This document shows, piece by piece, positions 8,801 through 17,569 of a stretch of DNA of 64,000 nt. How positions within the stretch are numbered: position 1 is the stretch's first letter; the number at the start of each line of letters is the position of its first letter. A program made the position numbers and the translations under genes. Origin of the DNA: HGM04593 sp045631205 (GTDB lineage: Bacteria; Bacteroidota; Bacteroidia; Bacteroidales; Bacteroidaceae); NCBI GenBank assembly GCA_045631205.1, contig JAZQUI010000012.1:73454-137453 (forward strand), in the 5' to 3' direction. The notes below the pieces were generated by a model that had not been told where the DNA came from, did no database searches, and saw nothing but the letters and a program-made list of their open reading frames with translations.

Positions 8801-9366
8801 GTTACGGTGAGTTCTGTGGGGTGGGGTATTACGGAAATTTTACCAAGTTGTTCGTATGAAGAAGCGTCGATAAACTGCACGGGGTTGTTGGCATCGTTGT
8901 TGCTGTCCCAGAGTCCTACGCCGCGGTTTTCCGAGGGACCTCCCCAAAGGTTCATAGAAATACTTGTGTTCCCGGTGGGCTGAATCTCATAGTAGCCGCT
9001 GTAACCGCTATAACCGGTGGTGTTTATCTTGAATGTCTTTACTCCGCTGTTAACGTTGCTTGCGGCAAAAACTTTCTGGTTTTTCGATGCCGAACCAACA
9101 TAAAGGGTGTAACCTTTCTTGTTTGTAAAGGTGTAACCGCTTGTTGCGTTGCCGGTTATTTTCCACAATTGTGCATCGCTGCCTGTAGCGGCTGCTGTGG
9201 TTATCTCTGCGCCGCTTGTCTCGGCTGTAAAAGCATTACCGCCGTTCATAAACTGAATGAGGTACCATTTTGTAACCTCATTGGTGCTGATAATGGGGAA
9301 CTCTTGTGCATAAGAGCCTGCCCAGCTTGCAATCATCAGCAAAAGGAGTAAAATTTTTTGTTTCAT
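5839..9366 (-). CDS. Secreted GH20 beta-N-acetylhexosaminidase with lectin-like modules and T9SS-like tail
   Basis: A 1175-residue secreted enzyme that should release terminal beta-linked GlcNAc or GalNAc. Order: signal peptide (1-20, ending SYAQ), a ricin/beta-trefoil-like module (about 24-165), a GH20b domain (about 175-315), and the GH20 TIM barrel (about 318-660) with HWHLTDDQGWR and catalytic pair D491-E492 in HIGGDE. A helical linker (about 690-760) follows, then two further lectin-like stretches (about 765-905 and 1010-1130), and a C-terminal tail YDLRGN...GIYIINGEKVLVK like short T9SS sorting signals. D-E supports substrate-assisted catalysis with the 2-acetamido group. It is divergent from the GH84-GH2 gene, and the shared 210-base intergenic region suggests joint use on host glycans. 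Cargo status for T9SS is inferred. Confidence 0.92.
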   Translation of the reverse strand: MKQKILLLLLMIASWAGSYAQEFPIISTNEVTKWYLIQFMNGGNAFTAETSGAEITTAAATGSDAQLWKITGNATSGYTFTNKKGYTLYVGSASKNQKVFAASNVNSGVKTFKINTTGYSGYSGYYEIQPTGNTSISMNLWGGPSENRGVGLWDSNNDANNPVQFIDASSYEQLGKISVIPHPTELTVTNSEENFDMTSLNAIAYTGEDMQQHAEAFATQLAKASGITLQTKIAGATAGEGEIWFGTDSSLPAEGYTLVVNANNIEIKASGFAGWFYAMQTLKQLMPRDFFAQTVQNNTKWEIPFVSITDQPILGHRGYMLDIARHFFNKEEVKKVLDILAFYKMNRFHWHLTDDQGWRVEIPEYPKLTEVGSIRSASFSNNDGQNFYDDTEYGRGMWYSQDELREVVAYAKERNIEIIPEIDLPGHMVAAVTAYPEFSCDSTKKYSVRVDGGISHDVLNIGDDRVIDFLKCVLDNIANIFPYDYIHIGGDECPTEQWRTNQQCLARVQELGLAGVHQLQSWLVEELGKHLKNKHGKDIIVWDELLSNWNDNNETKPVIMAWNGIGYSGQAANRGMKSIIVPYSHLYLDFMQSNENDRFVDELYNGGWGINTVEEIYSLNPLSNLSGREEYALGVQGNMWTETTNDIDEVEYQLLPRLLALSEIGWLPTAKKNWVSFYKRLQSHDEIFELLDYKYAKHYIEPTEYTTEESALIEAKSILENSIRGGVGYPAAEIFDALQAAYAEATTDDAAALITAIANYKNAPITQPEEGKTYQIISASTYYKRQYIGSTMYQKEDGVRFHYTPQTEPEELWQFTAANEGYIVTNLYSGKQITMGNYNTAITMSDNGTPVRIDKATIATQDFTYIPGVVTISAVNGYNAAMTGSVKRLSAEISGDVYAKDEAALCYNGTWKFIEISDFKAQLEGLVKKGEIIILTAKPGEANEYTQEALDYLQNSVITPAKATIATGSVTETQYNAYVALYNQFQMMERTSIAQGLSEDYYYHIYNVWFGKYAGYSGSNNIVSPQNKSNNDNMLWSIVKRPNGKVYLYNKATGTAAYPAAHNGEQGIKLGQDYAWTLEERTLEGKTGICIIDATGTNSWYSNQNSWNFILMKPFWGACTWEFQKSSVNVPTSIVEIEDNATTGTDTIYDLRGNKITRIVTPGIYIINGEKVLVK

Positions 9367-9522
9367 AATATATCTATTTTTTTATAAAAAGTTTTTTCCC
9401 CAATTATAATTGAATACTTTGTAAAAGTATATTTTTTTTGCCCAACAAAATCATAAGAAGTGTTTTTTTTTATAAAAAAATGTAAAAATATTTAAAAGTG
9501 ATAGTTTCTTAACAATTTTCTA

Positions 9523-9530
9523 TATATTTG
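9523..9530 (+). promoter_or_regulatory. Candidate -7 element for the GH84-GH2 gene
   Basis: TATATTTG matches TAnnTTTG and lies 46 bases upstream of the ATG, in a very AT-rich divergent intergenic region (9367-9576). No clear -33 TTTG is present, so the promoter may be weak or activator-dependent. Confidence 0.4.
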
Positions 9531-9576
9531 AACTTAATATTGAAATTACATCGAATATATTTAAAATTTATATTTT

Positions 9577-12500
9577 ATGAAAACTTATCTAAAATCATTG
9601 GTTGCAACATTGTTGCTGCTATTGTGTGCGACACTTCCATCGGTGTCGCAGGTGGTGAGCATAAGCCCCGTTCCGCAAGAAATCTCTTGGGGAGGTAGTG
9701 TGGCTTTCCCCTCTTCCACTTCATTTATGCTTACTGGTGATGCCGATGCCGACGCTGTGGCTCTTTTTGAAAAGAACTTCACAACCGGCGGTACAGTTCA
9801 GGTGATTATTGGTGAGCGCGGCGATGCTGCCGTTGCTGCCTATGAGAGTCTTATCCCCGCTGTCCCCGAAGGCTACTATCTTTCTGTAAGCGGTGACAAA
9901 GTGGTCATTGCCGGTAACGACGGTGCCGGAACTTTCTACGGTGTGCAGACATTTGTACAGATAGCTTCACAGCCCCAGGTTATGAGCGTTACCGTAACCG
10001 ACTATCCTTCGGTTCCGTATCGCGGTCTTGTTGAGGGATACTATGGTAACCCTTACAGTGAGGCAAACCGTATGAGCCTTTTCGAAATGTTTGGTCGCCA
10101 AAAGATGAATATGTACATCTATGGTCCCAAGGATGATGCTTATCACCGTGGAAAGTGGCGCGAGAACTATCCCGCCGCCCAGGCCGAAAAGATTCGCTCT
10201 TATGTAAATGTTGCAAAAGCCAACAAAGTCGATTTCGTGTGGGCTATTCACCCCGGTGAGGATATCCAATGGAACAAGACCGACAGCGTGAACATTGTGA
10301 ACAAGCTTAAAGCAATGTACGACCTTGGCGTCAGAACCTTTGCTGTCTTCTTCGACGATGTTTGGGGTGGCGAAGGTACTCGCGGCGACAAGCAGGCGCA
10401 GTTGATGAACTACATTACCGACGAGTTGAACAAGGCTTACGACGATGTGAACCCTTGTATCATCTGCCCCACACAATATAACCGTGGTTGGACAAGTGGC
10501 GACTATCTCTCTACACTCGGTAACACAATGTACCCAGAGGTGCGCATAATGTGGACCGGTAACAGTGTGGTGGATATGATAAACAAGAGCGATATGCAGT
10601 GGATAAATGCCCAGATTAAACGCAAGGCATTCATTTGGCTCAACTATCCTGTTTCGGATTACTGCATAAACCACCTGCTTATGGGTCCCACATACGGCAA
10701 CGACCTTAACATTGCCGATATGCTTTCGGGATTCACTGCCAACCCAATGGAGTATGCCGAGGCTTCAAAGGTGTCGCTTTTCAGCATAGGTGACTATAAC
10801 TGGAATATGCCCGCCTACGATGCCGACGCTTCTTGGGAAAATGCAATAGAATATCTTATGCCGCAGAATGCTGCCGATTTCCGCTTCTTCTGCGAGAATA
10901 ATGTCGACCTTGGTGTAACCGTACACGGTTTGCGCCGCACCAACGAATCGCCCGAGTTTGTGGCGGCCAAAGAGGTTTACAATGCAAAGTTGGCCGAAGG
11001 CGACAAGGCAGCTGCTTTTGCTGCTGTAGGTGCACAGTTCGATAAATTTGTCTCATCAACAAACAATCTTCTTGCAACCGACGAGGCTCCTGCTCTCATT
11101 GAGGAGATAACTCCTTGGCTTGAATCTATGCGTTATCTTGGTCTTAAAGGTGTTTCGCTTGTTGAGATGCATAACGCTCTTATATGTGAAAAACCCGACA
11201 GCTTCGTTAACAGTTATTTGCGATACAAGGAGTACGACAATGCACAGGCTGCTTTGCGCTCACGCGACTTCGAGGGAACAATCAAACAGGCTACACCCGT
11301 GGTGGGCACAGTTTATGTTGAACCTTTTATAAAGGAGACACTTGGTGAACTTGTTGCCGAATATAAAGAGAATTTCGATTATCGCATCGATGTATTCCCC
11401 GCACAGGTATTGGAGAATGGTACATACTACATCAAGTACAATGGCGCTTACCTCACCAACACCACTCCTAACACAGCAAACAGTGTTCCGCAGTTTGTGG
11501 CAGAGATAGACGATGTTCGCCCGCAGAAACAGGAGTGGAAGATAAGTATTGACCCATCTACTGGCCGTTACAAGATTATAAACCTCGAGGATAACCGTTA
11601 CCTCAACGAGAAGGGACAATTTACTGTAAGTGAATCGACCAACCCCTACGAGGCTGCATGGCATACATACGATATCTATCGTTTGGCCAACGGCAAGTAC
11701 GCTGTACAGAATGGTGGCAGTGCCGGTGACAAGTTCTGGACATCAAATGGCACAAGAGTAAGTGTGAGCAGTTCAAACGAGCCTCTTCCTGCTCACTTTA
11801 TATTTGAAATTGTGCCCATAAGCGGTGCTGCAGAGGAGGAGACCTTTATCTCGGCAAGTGGTGTCTATTATATAATTGATGGTGGCAAGTACCTTACCAA
11901 TAACAATATCGGCGGCTCAGGCGGCACACCCACCTTTGAAAGCGTTATAGCTCCCGGCCTTGCCCAGGAGTGGCTTATAACACCCGATGCTGCGGGCAAG
12001 GACTATTACAAGATTGTAAGCAATGCCGACGGACGCTATATCAATGAGTATGGTGTTTTTGGTACAAACGCCTATTATAGTGACTGGAATACCTATCTCA
12101 TCACTATGCAGGATGGTCTTTTCTCAATCCGTTGGACACAGTCGGCAACAAAGAATGGTGTCAAATTCCTTGTGAGCAACGGCCGTAATCTTGTGGAGCA
12201 GGCTGTTCCACACTCTGAAAGCTACACCGTGGCTATTGAGAAAAAATACGAGGAACCCACAACTCCCGAAGAGCCCGATGAGATTACAGCATCTTCGATA
12301 GATATTTACAGAATAGAAAATATAGGTACCGGCAATTTTATCTCTAATGGCGGAAATAAAGCCAATGATGCAACCATCATTTATGCAGCAGACGATGCAA
12401 CCGACGCCGGTCAGCAGTGGGCGCTTTACCCCACAGGCGTTGCCGACGAGTATATTTTCATTAACCCCGTTTCTAAAAGGGCTGTAGATATGGCACCTGA

Positions 12501-15500
12501 GGTGGGGCATCCCGTGCAGTGGGATTCCAACCCTTATAATGTCAATCAGATATTTAAAATGGTGGAGGTTGGGCCTGGTATCTGCCGCCTTTTGAATGCT
12601 GGTAACTTGTCGCAGTGTCTTGGTGCTTCGGCATCGGGTGCTCCACGTATTGTTGAAGATTTTGAAAGTTCAACATCGCTTTTCCGTCTTCACAAGACTG
12701 GTGAGCAACTGTCGCTCGATTTCCCTGTGGCAAACAAGAGTTTTGTTATAAAGAACCTGGCAACAGGTCTGGTTATGGCAGCTCCCTCGCATAGTTCGAA
12801 AGGAACAAAAGTAATATCTTCGGATTATTCAAAGAAGGATAACGGTCAGGTGTGGAAATTTGCTGCCGGTAATCGTGCTTATGTGCTCACCGTGCAGTAT
12901 TACGCTCTTTCACTCGATATGGGATTGAACGGTAATCGTATTCCTCTGTTGTACACAACAGAAGCATCGAACAGTAACCAGAATATCTATTTCGAGGAGG
13001 TTGATGGCGAAGCTGGTGTATATCGTATCTACGCATTGGAGAGCGGTACCAAATATTATTTGCGCGCTGTTGCCAACGAGGCTTTTACCACCACAACTGC
13101 TCCCTCGGGCGATGAAACAAAGTATGTTCTGGCTATGGTCAGCGGGTCTTTGGGCAACAATTGGGAGAACCAGGAGTTCTTTGAGGAGAATAAAGAGGCG
13201 GCTCACGCAACCTTCATTCCTTATACTTCAACCGCTCTTATGAAGGCCGATGCCAATTATGACCTTCCCTGGCTTACTCCGGAGAAGGCCGACTATTTGT
13301 CTTTGAACGGAACCTGGAAGTTTAACTTTGTTCCCACGCCTTCACAGCGTCCCGGCGAGGATGCTTTTTGGGGCGACGATGCCGATGTTTCTTCTTGGGA
13401 TGAAATTGATGTTCCTTCGTGCTGGGAGATGAAGGGTTACGACCTGCCGCTTTATGTGAACGTGGAGTATGCCTTCCAGAATAAACCTCCTTATATTATA
13501 AATAAGGTAAGCGGCGTGGGCGACAACCCCGTGGGTTCTTACCGCCGCACATTCACTTTGCCCCAGGGTTGGGACGAGAAAAATGTATTCCTGCACTTCG
13601 ACGGTCTTTACAGTGCGGCCTATGTGTGGGTGAATGGTGAATATGTGGGTTACACACAGGGTGGTAACAACGACCACGAATTCGAAATCAGCGCTTTTGT
13701 ACGTGAGGGTGAGAACAATGTCTCTGTTCAGGTATTGCGTTGGAGCGATGCCTCGTATCTCGAGGGACAGGATATGTTCCATATGAGCGGTCTTCATCGC
13801 GATGTATACTTGTATGCAACACCCAAGGCTTTTGTGCGCGACCACTATATAACCTCTGTACTCGACGAGGATTATACAAGCGGTTCAATGAACATCGCTT
13901 TCGAGGTTGATAACAGAACCGGAATGGCTGCTGCAAAAACTATTGAAACAGAACTTATAGACCCGCAGGGTGTGGTTGTCGCAACCCAATCGGCATCGGT
14001 TGAAATTGCTGCCGGCAACAAGAAGGGCACTGCGGTAATTACCTATGATGCATTGAGCAACCTGCAGCTTTGGACTGCCGAAACTCCCAATCTCTATACA
14101 GTTGTTGTGCGTCAGAAAGACAACGCCGGCAACGAGGAGATGGTATTCTCTACAAAATATGGTTTCCGCACTGTTGAGATAAAGAATGGTGTAGTGCTCG
14201 TGAACGGGCAGCGCGTCTTCTTCAAGGGTGTAAACAACCAGGATACCCATCCCTTGTATGGTCGTGCAATAGATGTTGAGACTATGCTCAAGGATGTGGA
14301 GATGATGAAACAGAGCAATATGAATATGGTGCGCACCAGCCATTATCCCCGCCAGGCAAAGATGTATGCAATGTTCGACTACTACGGCTTGTATATAATG
14401 GATGAGGCCGATATTGAGTGCCATAAAAGCTGGGAGGATTACAAGAAGAACAGTATATCGAACGACCTTACCTGGCGCGCTCAATATGTGGACCGCACCG
14501 TGCGTATGGTTTATCGCGACCGTAACCACCCCTCAGTGGTCTTCTGGTCATTAGGTAATGAGTCGGGTGTTGGAGTGAACTTCAACTTTACTTACTCGGC
14601 AATACGTACATTGGATTCACGCCCCATACATTATGAGGGTTACTCTAACGATAATTCGGCTGCAAACACCGATATGCACTCCAAGATGTACCCCGACCTC
14701 GCATACGTTCAATCAAATGCAAACAACAGCATTGGTGGCGAGCCCTTCTTTATGTGTGAGTATGCTCACGCTATGGGTAACGCTGTGGGTAACCTTCAGG
14801 AGTTCTGGGATATTGTGGAGAGCAGTAAATATGGTATCGGTGGTTGTATATGGGACTGGGTTGACCAATCTATCTACGACCCGCAGGCTATAAAGAGTGG
14901 TGAGCTCAATGTTAACGGATTCCCGAAATATACATCGGGTTACGACTATCCCGGTCCTCACCAGGGTAACTTTGTAAACAATGGTCTTGTTACTGCCGAC
15001 CGCGCCTGGACACCTAAACTCACCGAGGTGAAAAAGGTATATCAGTATGCTGCATTCTCTTATGATGCTGAGCAAGGTGTGCTCTCAATCAAGAATAAGT
15101 ATAACTTTACCAATCTCGATAACTTCACACTCTCTTACTCGCTTTTGTGCAATGGTAAGGTCGTTGAGACAAAGAGCCAGGCAATGCCTTCGACCGAGCC
15201 TGGTGTTACTGTGGAAATTCCCGTTTCGTTCAGCAAGGCTGTTGAGGTTGGTGGCGAGTACTTGATGAATGTGGAATTGTTGAAGAACGATGCCGAGCCT
15301 TGGTGTGAGAGTGGCTATTCTATGGCTGCCGAGCAGTTTGTTTTGCAAGAGCGTTCACCCCTTGCTGCAATCTCTTCAACAGAGAGTCTCACTCTTGAAG
15401 CCGATGGCGGTTACACTGTAAGCAACGATAATGTTACATTCAGCATCAACAGCAACGGCTTTGTAACCAACTGGGTTGCCAACGGTGTTCAGGTGCTTGA

Positions 15501-16485
15501 GGGTGGCGACGGTTATCCCGTTTATAGCAACATCCGCTGGATTGAGAATGAAAGCCCTTATGGCAAGCACGAGTTTGGCGATGCAACAACATACATATCT
15601 TCGGCTACTGTAACAGCCTCTTTGTCTGCCGACGAGAATATCTGCACAGTTATTGTGAATGCTCAGCACAACAAGTGTCCTTATACCATTGTCTATACCA
15701 TATATGCAAGTGGTGAGGTGGATATGAAGATTGATTATTCGCCCGTGAGCTCTTTGCGTCGTATCGGTATCGACGTAATATTCCCTGCCGGTTACGAGAA
15801 TGTCACTTATTATGCAAAGGGTCCATGGGAGAACTATATCGACCGTCAACGCGGTTCGTTCCTCGGTTGCTACACTACCACAGTTGATGATATGTTCGAA
15901 ATGTATGCTCACCCGCAGTCTATGGGTAACCGTATGGCATTGCGCGAACTCTCACTTGTGAACCCCGAAAATGGTAACACCATTAACATTGCAACGGAGG
16001 GTGAGGTTTCATTCTCACTTTCACACTACGACCAGGTGCAGTACCTGACACCTGTAATTCACCCCTGGGATTTGGTGAAGGATGATGTTGTTTATGCTAC
16101 ATTCGATTATATGCAGCGTGGAATTGGTAATGGAAGCTGTGGCCCCGGCACAGAGAGCATGTACCTTTGCCCCTCGGGTTCTACATACAGCCACACATTG
16201 CGTATAACTACTGTAAACGGCAGTGATAATACAGGAATAGATGGTGTTGGTGTAGATGCTTGTGTCATTAGATACGATGCTGCAGAGAAAACATTGGTGT
16301 GCGACAATATGCCTGCCGATGCTGTGGTTACCGTTGTTAACATGGGCGGTGTAACAGTTGGCAAGAGTGTTGCTCGCGGTAACGATAATGCTGTGGTTTC
16401 GCTGGCCGGTCTGCCCCAAGGTTCTTACATTGCCATCATCAACTCTGGTGATGCACAGCGTGTCCACAAGTTCCTCAAATGGTAA
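9577..16485 (+). CDS. Giant secreted fusion: GH84 hexosaminidase, four lectin-like modules, GH2 beta-galactosidase
   Basis: A 2302-residue open frame without interruption. Order: signal peptide (about 1-25); GH84 N-domain and TIM barrel (about 28-600) with VEGYYGNPYS and the adjacent catalytic acids D260-D261 in FFDDVWGG; four ricin-like modules (about 610-745, 755-900, 905-1045, 1050-1190); and a LacZ-type GH2 unit (about 1225-2230). The GH2 unit has a sugar-binding domain from YLSLNGTWKF, acid/base E1662 in SLGNES, nucleophile E1728 in FFMCEYAH, and a C-terminal Bgal_small-type domain. A T9SS-like tail (LPQGSYIAIINS...KFLKW) ends it. Both active sites look intact. GH2 would free terminal beta-galactose and GH84 would remove the exposed beta-GlcNAc, a pairing suited to LacNAc arms of mucin or N-glycans. 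The linkage preference is inference. It is divergent from GH20 and monocistronic. Confidence 0.92.
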   Translation: MKTYLKSLVATLLLLLCATLPSVSQVVSISPVPQEISWGGSVAFPSSTSFMLTGDADADAVALFEKNFTTGGTVQVIIGERGDAAVAAYESLIPAVPEGYYLSVSGDKVVIAGNDGAGTFYGVQTFVQIASQPQVMSVTVTDYPSVPYRGLVEGYYGNPYSEANRMSLFEMFGRQKMNMYIYGPKDDAYHRGKWRENYPAAQAEKIRSYVNVAKANKVDFVWAIHPGEDIQWNKTDSVNIVNKLKAMYDLGVRTFAVFFDDVWGGEGTRGDKQAQLMNYITDELNKAYDDVNPCIICPTQYNRGWTSGDYLSTLGNTMYPEVRIMWTGNSVVDMINKSDMQWINAQIKRKAFIWLNYPVSDYCINHLLMGPTYGNDLNIADMLSGFTANPMEYAEASKVSLFSIGDYNWNMPAYDADASWENAIEYLMPQNAADFRFFCENNVDLGVTVHGLRRTNESPEFVAAKEVYNAKLAEGDKAAAFAAVGAQFDKFVSSTNNLLATDEAPALIEEITPWLESMRYLGLKGVSLVEMHNALICEKPDSFVNSYLRYKEYDNAQAALRSRDFEGTIKQATPVVGTVYVEPFIKETLGELVAEYKENFDYRIDVFPAQVLENGTYYIKYNGAYLTNTTPNTANSVPQFVAEIDDVRPQKQEWKISIDPSTGRYKIINLEDNRYLNEKGQFTVSESTNPYEAAWHTYDIYRLANGKYAVQNGGSAGDKFWTSNGTRVSVSSSNEPLPAHFIFEIVPISGAAEEETFISASGVYYIIDGGKYLTNNNIGGSGGTPTFESVIAPGLAQEWLITPDAAGKDYYKIVSNADGRYINEYGVFGTNAYYSDWNTYLITMQDGLFSIRWTQSATKNGVKFLVSNGRNLVEQAVPHSESYTVAIEKKYEEPTTPEEPDEITASSIDIYRIENIGTGNFISNGGNKANDATIIYAADDATDAGQQWALYPTGVADEYIFINPVSKRAVDMAPEVGHPVQWDSNPYNVNQIFKMVEVGPGICRLLNAGNLSQCLGASASGAPRIVEDFESSTSLFRLHKTGEQLSLDFPVANKSFVIKNLATGLVMAAPSHSSKGTKVISSDYSKKDNGQVWKFAAGNRAYVLTVQYYALSLDMGLNGNRIPLLYTTEASNSNQNIYFEEVDGEAGVYRIYALESGTKYYLRAVANEAFTTTTAPSGDETKYVLAMVSGSLGNNWENQEFFEENKEAAHATFIPYTSTALMKADANYDLPWLTPEKADYLSLNGTWKFNFVPTPSQRPGEDAFWGDDADVSSWDEIDVPSCWEMKGYDLPLYVNVEYAFQNKPPYIINKVSGVGDNPVGSYRRTFTLPQGWDEKNVFLHFDGLYSAAYVWVNGEYVGYTQGGNNDHEFEISAFVREGENNVSVQVLRWSDASYLEGQDMFHMSGLHRDVYLYATPKAFVRDHYITSVLDEDYTSGSMNIAFEVDNRTGMAAAKTIETELIDPQGVVVATQSASVEIAAGNKKGTAVITYDALSNLQLWTAETPNLYTVVVRQKDNAGNEEMVFSTKYGFRTVEIKNGVVLVNGQRVFFKGVNNQDTHPLYGRAIDVETMLKDVEMMKQSNMNMVRTSHYPRQAKMYAMFDYYGLYIMDEADIECHKSWEDYKKNSISNDLTWRAQYVDRTVRMVYRDRNHPSVVFWSLGNESGVGVNFNFTYSAIRTLDSRPIHYEGYSNDNSAANTDMHSKMYPDLAYVQSNANNSIGGEPFFMCEYAHAMGNAVGNLQEFWDIVESSKYGIGGCIWDWVDQSIYDPQAIKSGELNVNGFPKYTSGYDYPGPHQGNFVNNGLVTADRAWTPKLTEVKKVYQYAAFSYDAEQGVLSIKNKYNFTNLDNFTLSYSLLCNGKVVETKSQAMPSTEPGVTVEIPVSFSKAVEVGGEYLMNVELLKNDAEPWCESGYSMAAEQFVLQERSPLAAISSTESLTLEADGGYTVSNDNVTFSINSNGFVTNWVANGVQVLEGGDGYPVYSNIRWIENESPYGKHEFGDATTYISSATVTASLSADENICTVIVNAQHNKCPYTIVYTIYASGEVDMKIDYSPVSSLRRIGIDVIFPAGYENVTYYAKGPWENYIDRQRGSFLGCYTTTVDDMFEMYAHPQSMGNRMALRELSLVNPENGNTINIATEGEVSFSLSHYDQVQYLTPVIHPWDLVKDDVVYATFDYMQRGIGNGSCGPGTESMYLCPSGSTYSHTLRITTVNGSDNTGIDGVGVDACVIRYDAAEKTLVCDNMPADAVVTVVNMGGVTVGKSVARGNDNAVVSLAGLPQGSYIAIINSGDAQRVHKFLKW

Positions 16486-16501
16486 TTTGTGGCAATGATA
16501 T

Positions 16502-16543
16502 AAAAAAGCGAGGTGCTCAATTTACTGAGCACCTCGCTTTTTT
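16502..16543. terminator. Bidirectional terminator between GH84-GH2 and korB
   Basis: An 18-bp perfect stem (A6-GCGAGGTGCTCA and its complement) with a 6-base loop has an A-run at one end and a T-run at the other. It sits between the convergent stops at 16485 and 16561 and can serve both strands. Confidence 0.93.
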
Positions 16544-16560
16544 ATAATATGTAATGTTTG

Positions 16561-17565
16561 TTACTTAATCTCCCAAGTGTCGTTGGTATTCAAGAGTTCG
16601 GTGAAAGTGTGGTATTTCTTCTGTGCCTTAACCTCCTCTATCTGCGCGTGAACGGCATCGTTGTAGGTGGGTGCCTCAACATCGCGTATTACACCGAGTG
16701 CGATGGGGAAATCGGGGCCTTCCATCAAGGCGAGCTTCAAGTGTAGGGTGGTGTCCTTGCAGTGAGCGTCGTGAACAAGAATGTCGTTTTCTGTTATTCC
16801 GTTCTCACCAAGTTTCACAACTTTAAGGCCGAATCCCTCCTGCATAAGACCGAATTCACGGTTCTCACCAAATATCATAGGTTTGCCGTGTTCGAGGTAG
16901 ATGGCGTTCTTTGCGCGTCCCTCTTTGGTGTATATGCTGTCGTGTGTACCGTTGTTGAAGATGATACAGTTCTGCAAAACCTCTACAACCGATGCTCCTT
17001 TGTGCTGTGCTGCTGCTTTAAGGCAGGCAACTGTGGGCTGCATATCGGTAGCCACGCAACGTGCGAAGAACTGTCCGCGCGCACCGAAACATAGCTCGGC
17101 GGGGTGGAAGGGGTCCTCAACAGTTCCGTAGGGCGAAGACTTGCTCACAAAGCCTCTTGCCGAGGTGGGTGAGTATTGTCCTTTTGTGAGGCCGTATATG
17201 CGGTTGTTGAGCAATATCATGTTAAGGTCGATATTACGACGTACGGCGTGTATGAAGTGGTTACCACCGATGGCAAGGCCGTCGCCGTCGCCCGAAATCT
17301 GCCAAACGGTAAGGTCTGGGTTAGCAACTTTTGCACCTGTTGCTATGGCTGCAGCACGACCGTGTATGGTGTGGAAACCATAGGTGTTCATGTAATAGGG
17401 CAGACGCGAAGAGCATCCGATACCCGAAATAACTGCTGTCTGGTGTGGAGCGATGCCAATTTCGCTCATCGCTTTGTGAAGCGCACCCAAGAATGAGTGG
17501 TCGCCGCAACCCGGACACCAACGGGGCTGTCCGAATTTATAATCCTGTACTGTATATTCGCTCAT
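16561..17565 (-). CDS. korB: 2-oxoacid (2-oxoglutarate):ferredoxin oxidoreductase, beta subunit
   Basis: A 334-residue thiamine-diphosphate subunit. WCPGCGDHSFLGAL near the N-terminus and the GDGDGLAIGGNHFIHAVRRN...NNRIYGLTKGQYSPTS stretch are the TPP/Mg-binding signature of the KorB/PorB family. With the alpha subunit it converts a 2-oxoacid and CoA to the acyl-CoA and CO2, reducing ferredoxin, or runs in the carboxylating direction under anaerobiosis. The two-subunit form without a separate delta subunit, and the short 334-residue beta chain, fit 2-oxoglutarate-type enzymes. Substrate specificity cannot be proven from sequence. It starts 4 bases after the korA stop and ends at a strong bidirectional terminator. 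Confidence 0.92.
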   Translation of the reverse strand: MSEYTVQDYKFGQPRWCPGCGDHSFLGALHKAMSEIGIAPHQTAVISGIGCSSRLPYYMNTYGFHTIHGRAAAIATGAKVANPDLTVWQISGDGDGLAIGGNHFIHAVRRNIDLNMILLNNRIYGLTKGQYSPTSARGFVSKSSPYGTVEDPFHPAELCFGARGQFFARCVATDMQPTVACLKAAAQHKGASVVEVLQNCIIFNNGTHDSIYTKEGRAKNAIYLEHGKPMIFGENREFGLMQEGFGLKVVKLGENGITENDILVHDAHCKDTTLHLKLALMEGPDFPIALGVIRDVEAPTYNDAVHAQIEEVKAQKKYHTFTELLNTNDTWEIK

Positions 17566-17569
17566 CTTA

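Noticed and set aside
9967..10674. 235-codon minus-strand ORF antisense to GH84
   Set aside because: Shadow of the GH84 catalytic domain; no start signal and no domain.
13885..14529. 214-codon minus-strand ORF antisense to GH2
   Set aside because: Same reason: it overlaps the GH2 barrel and is His/Ile-rich, typical of a shadow frame.
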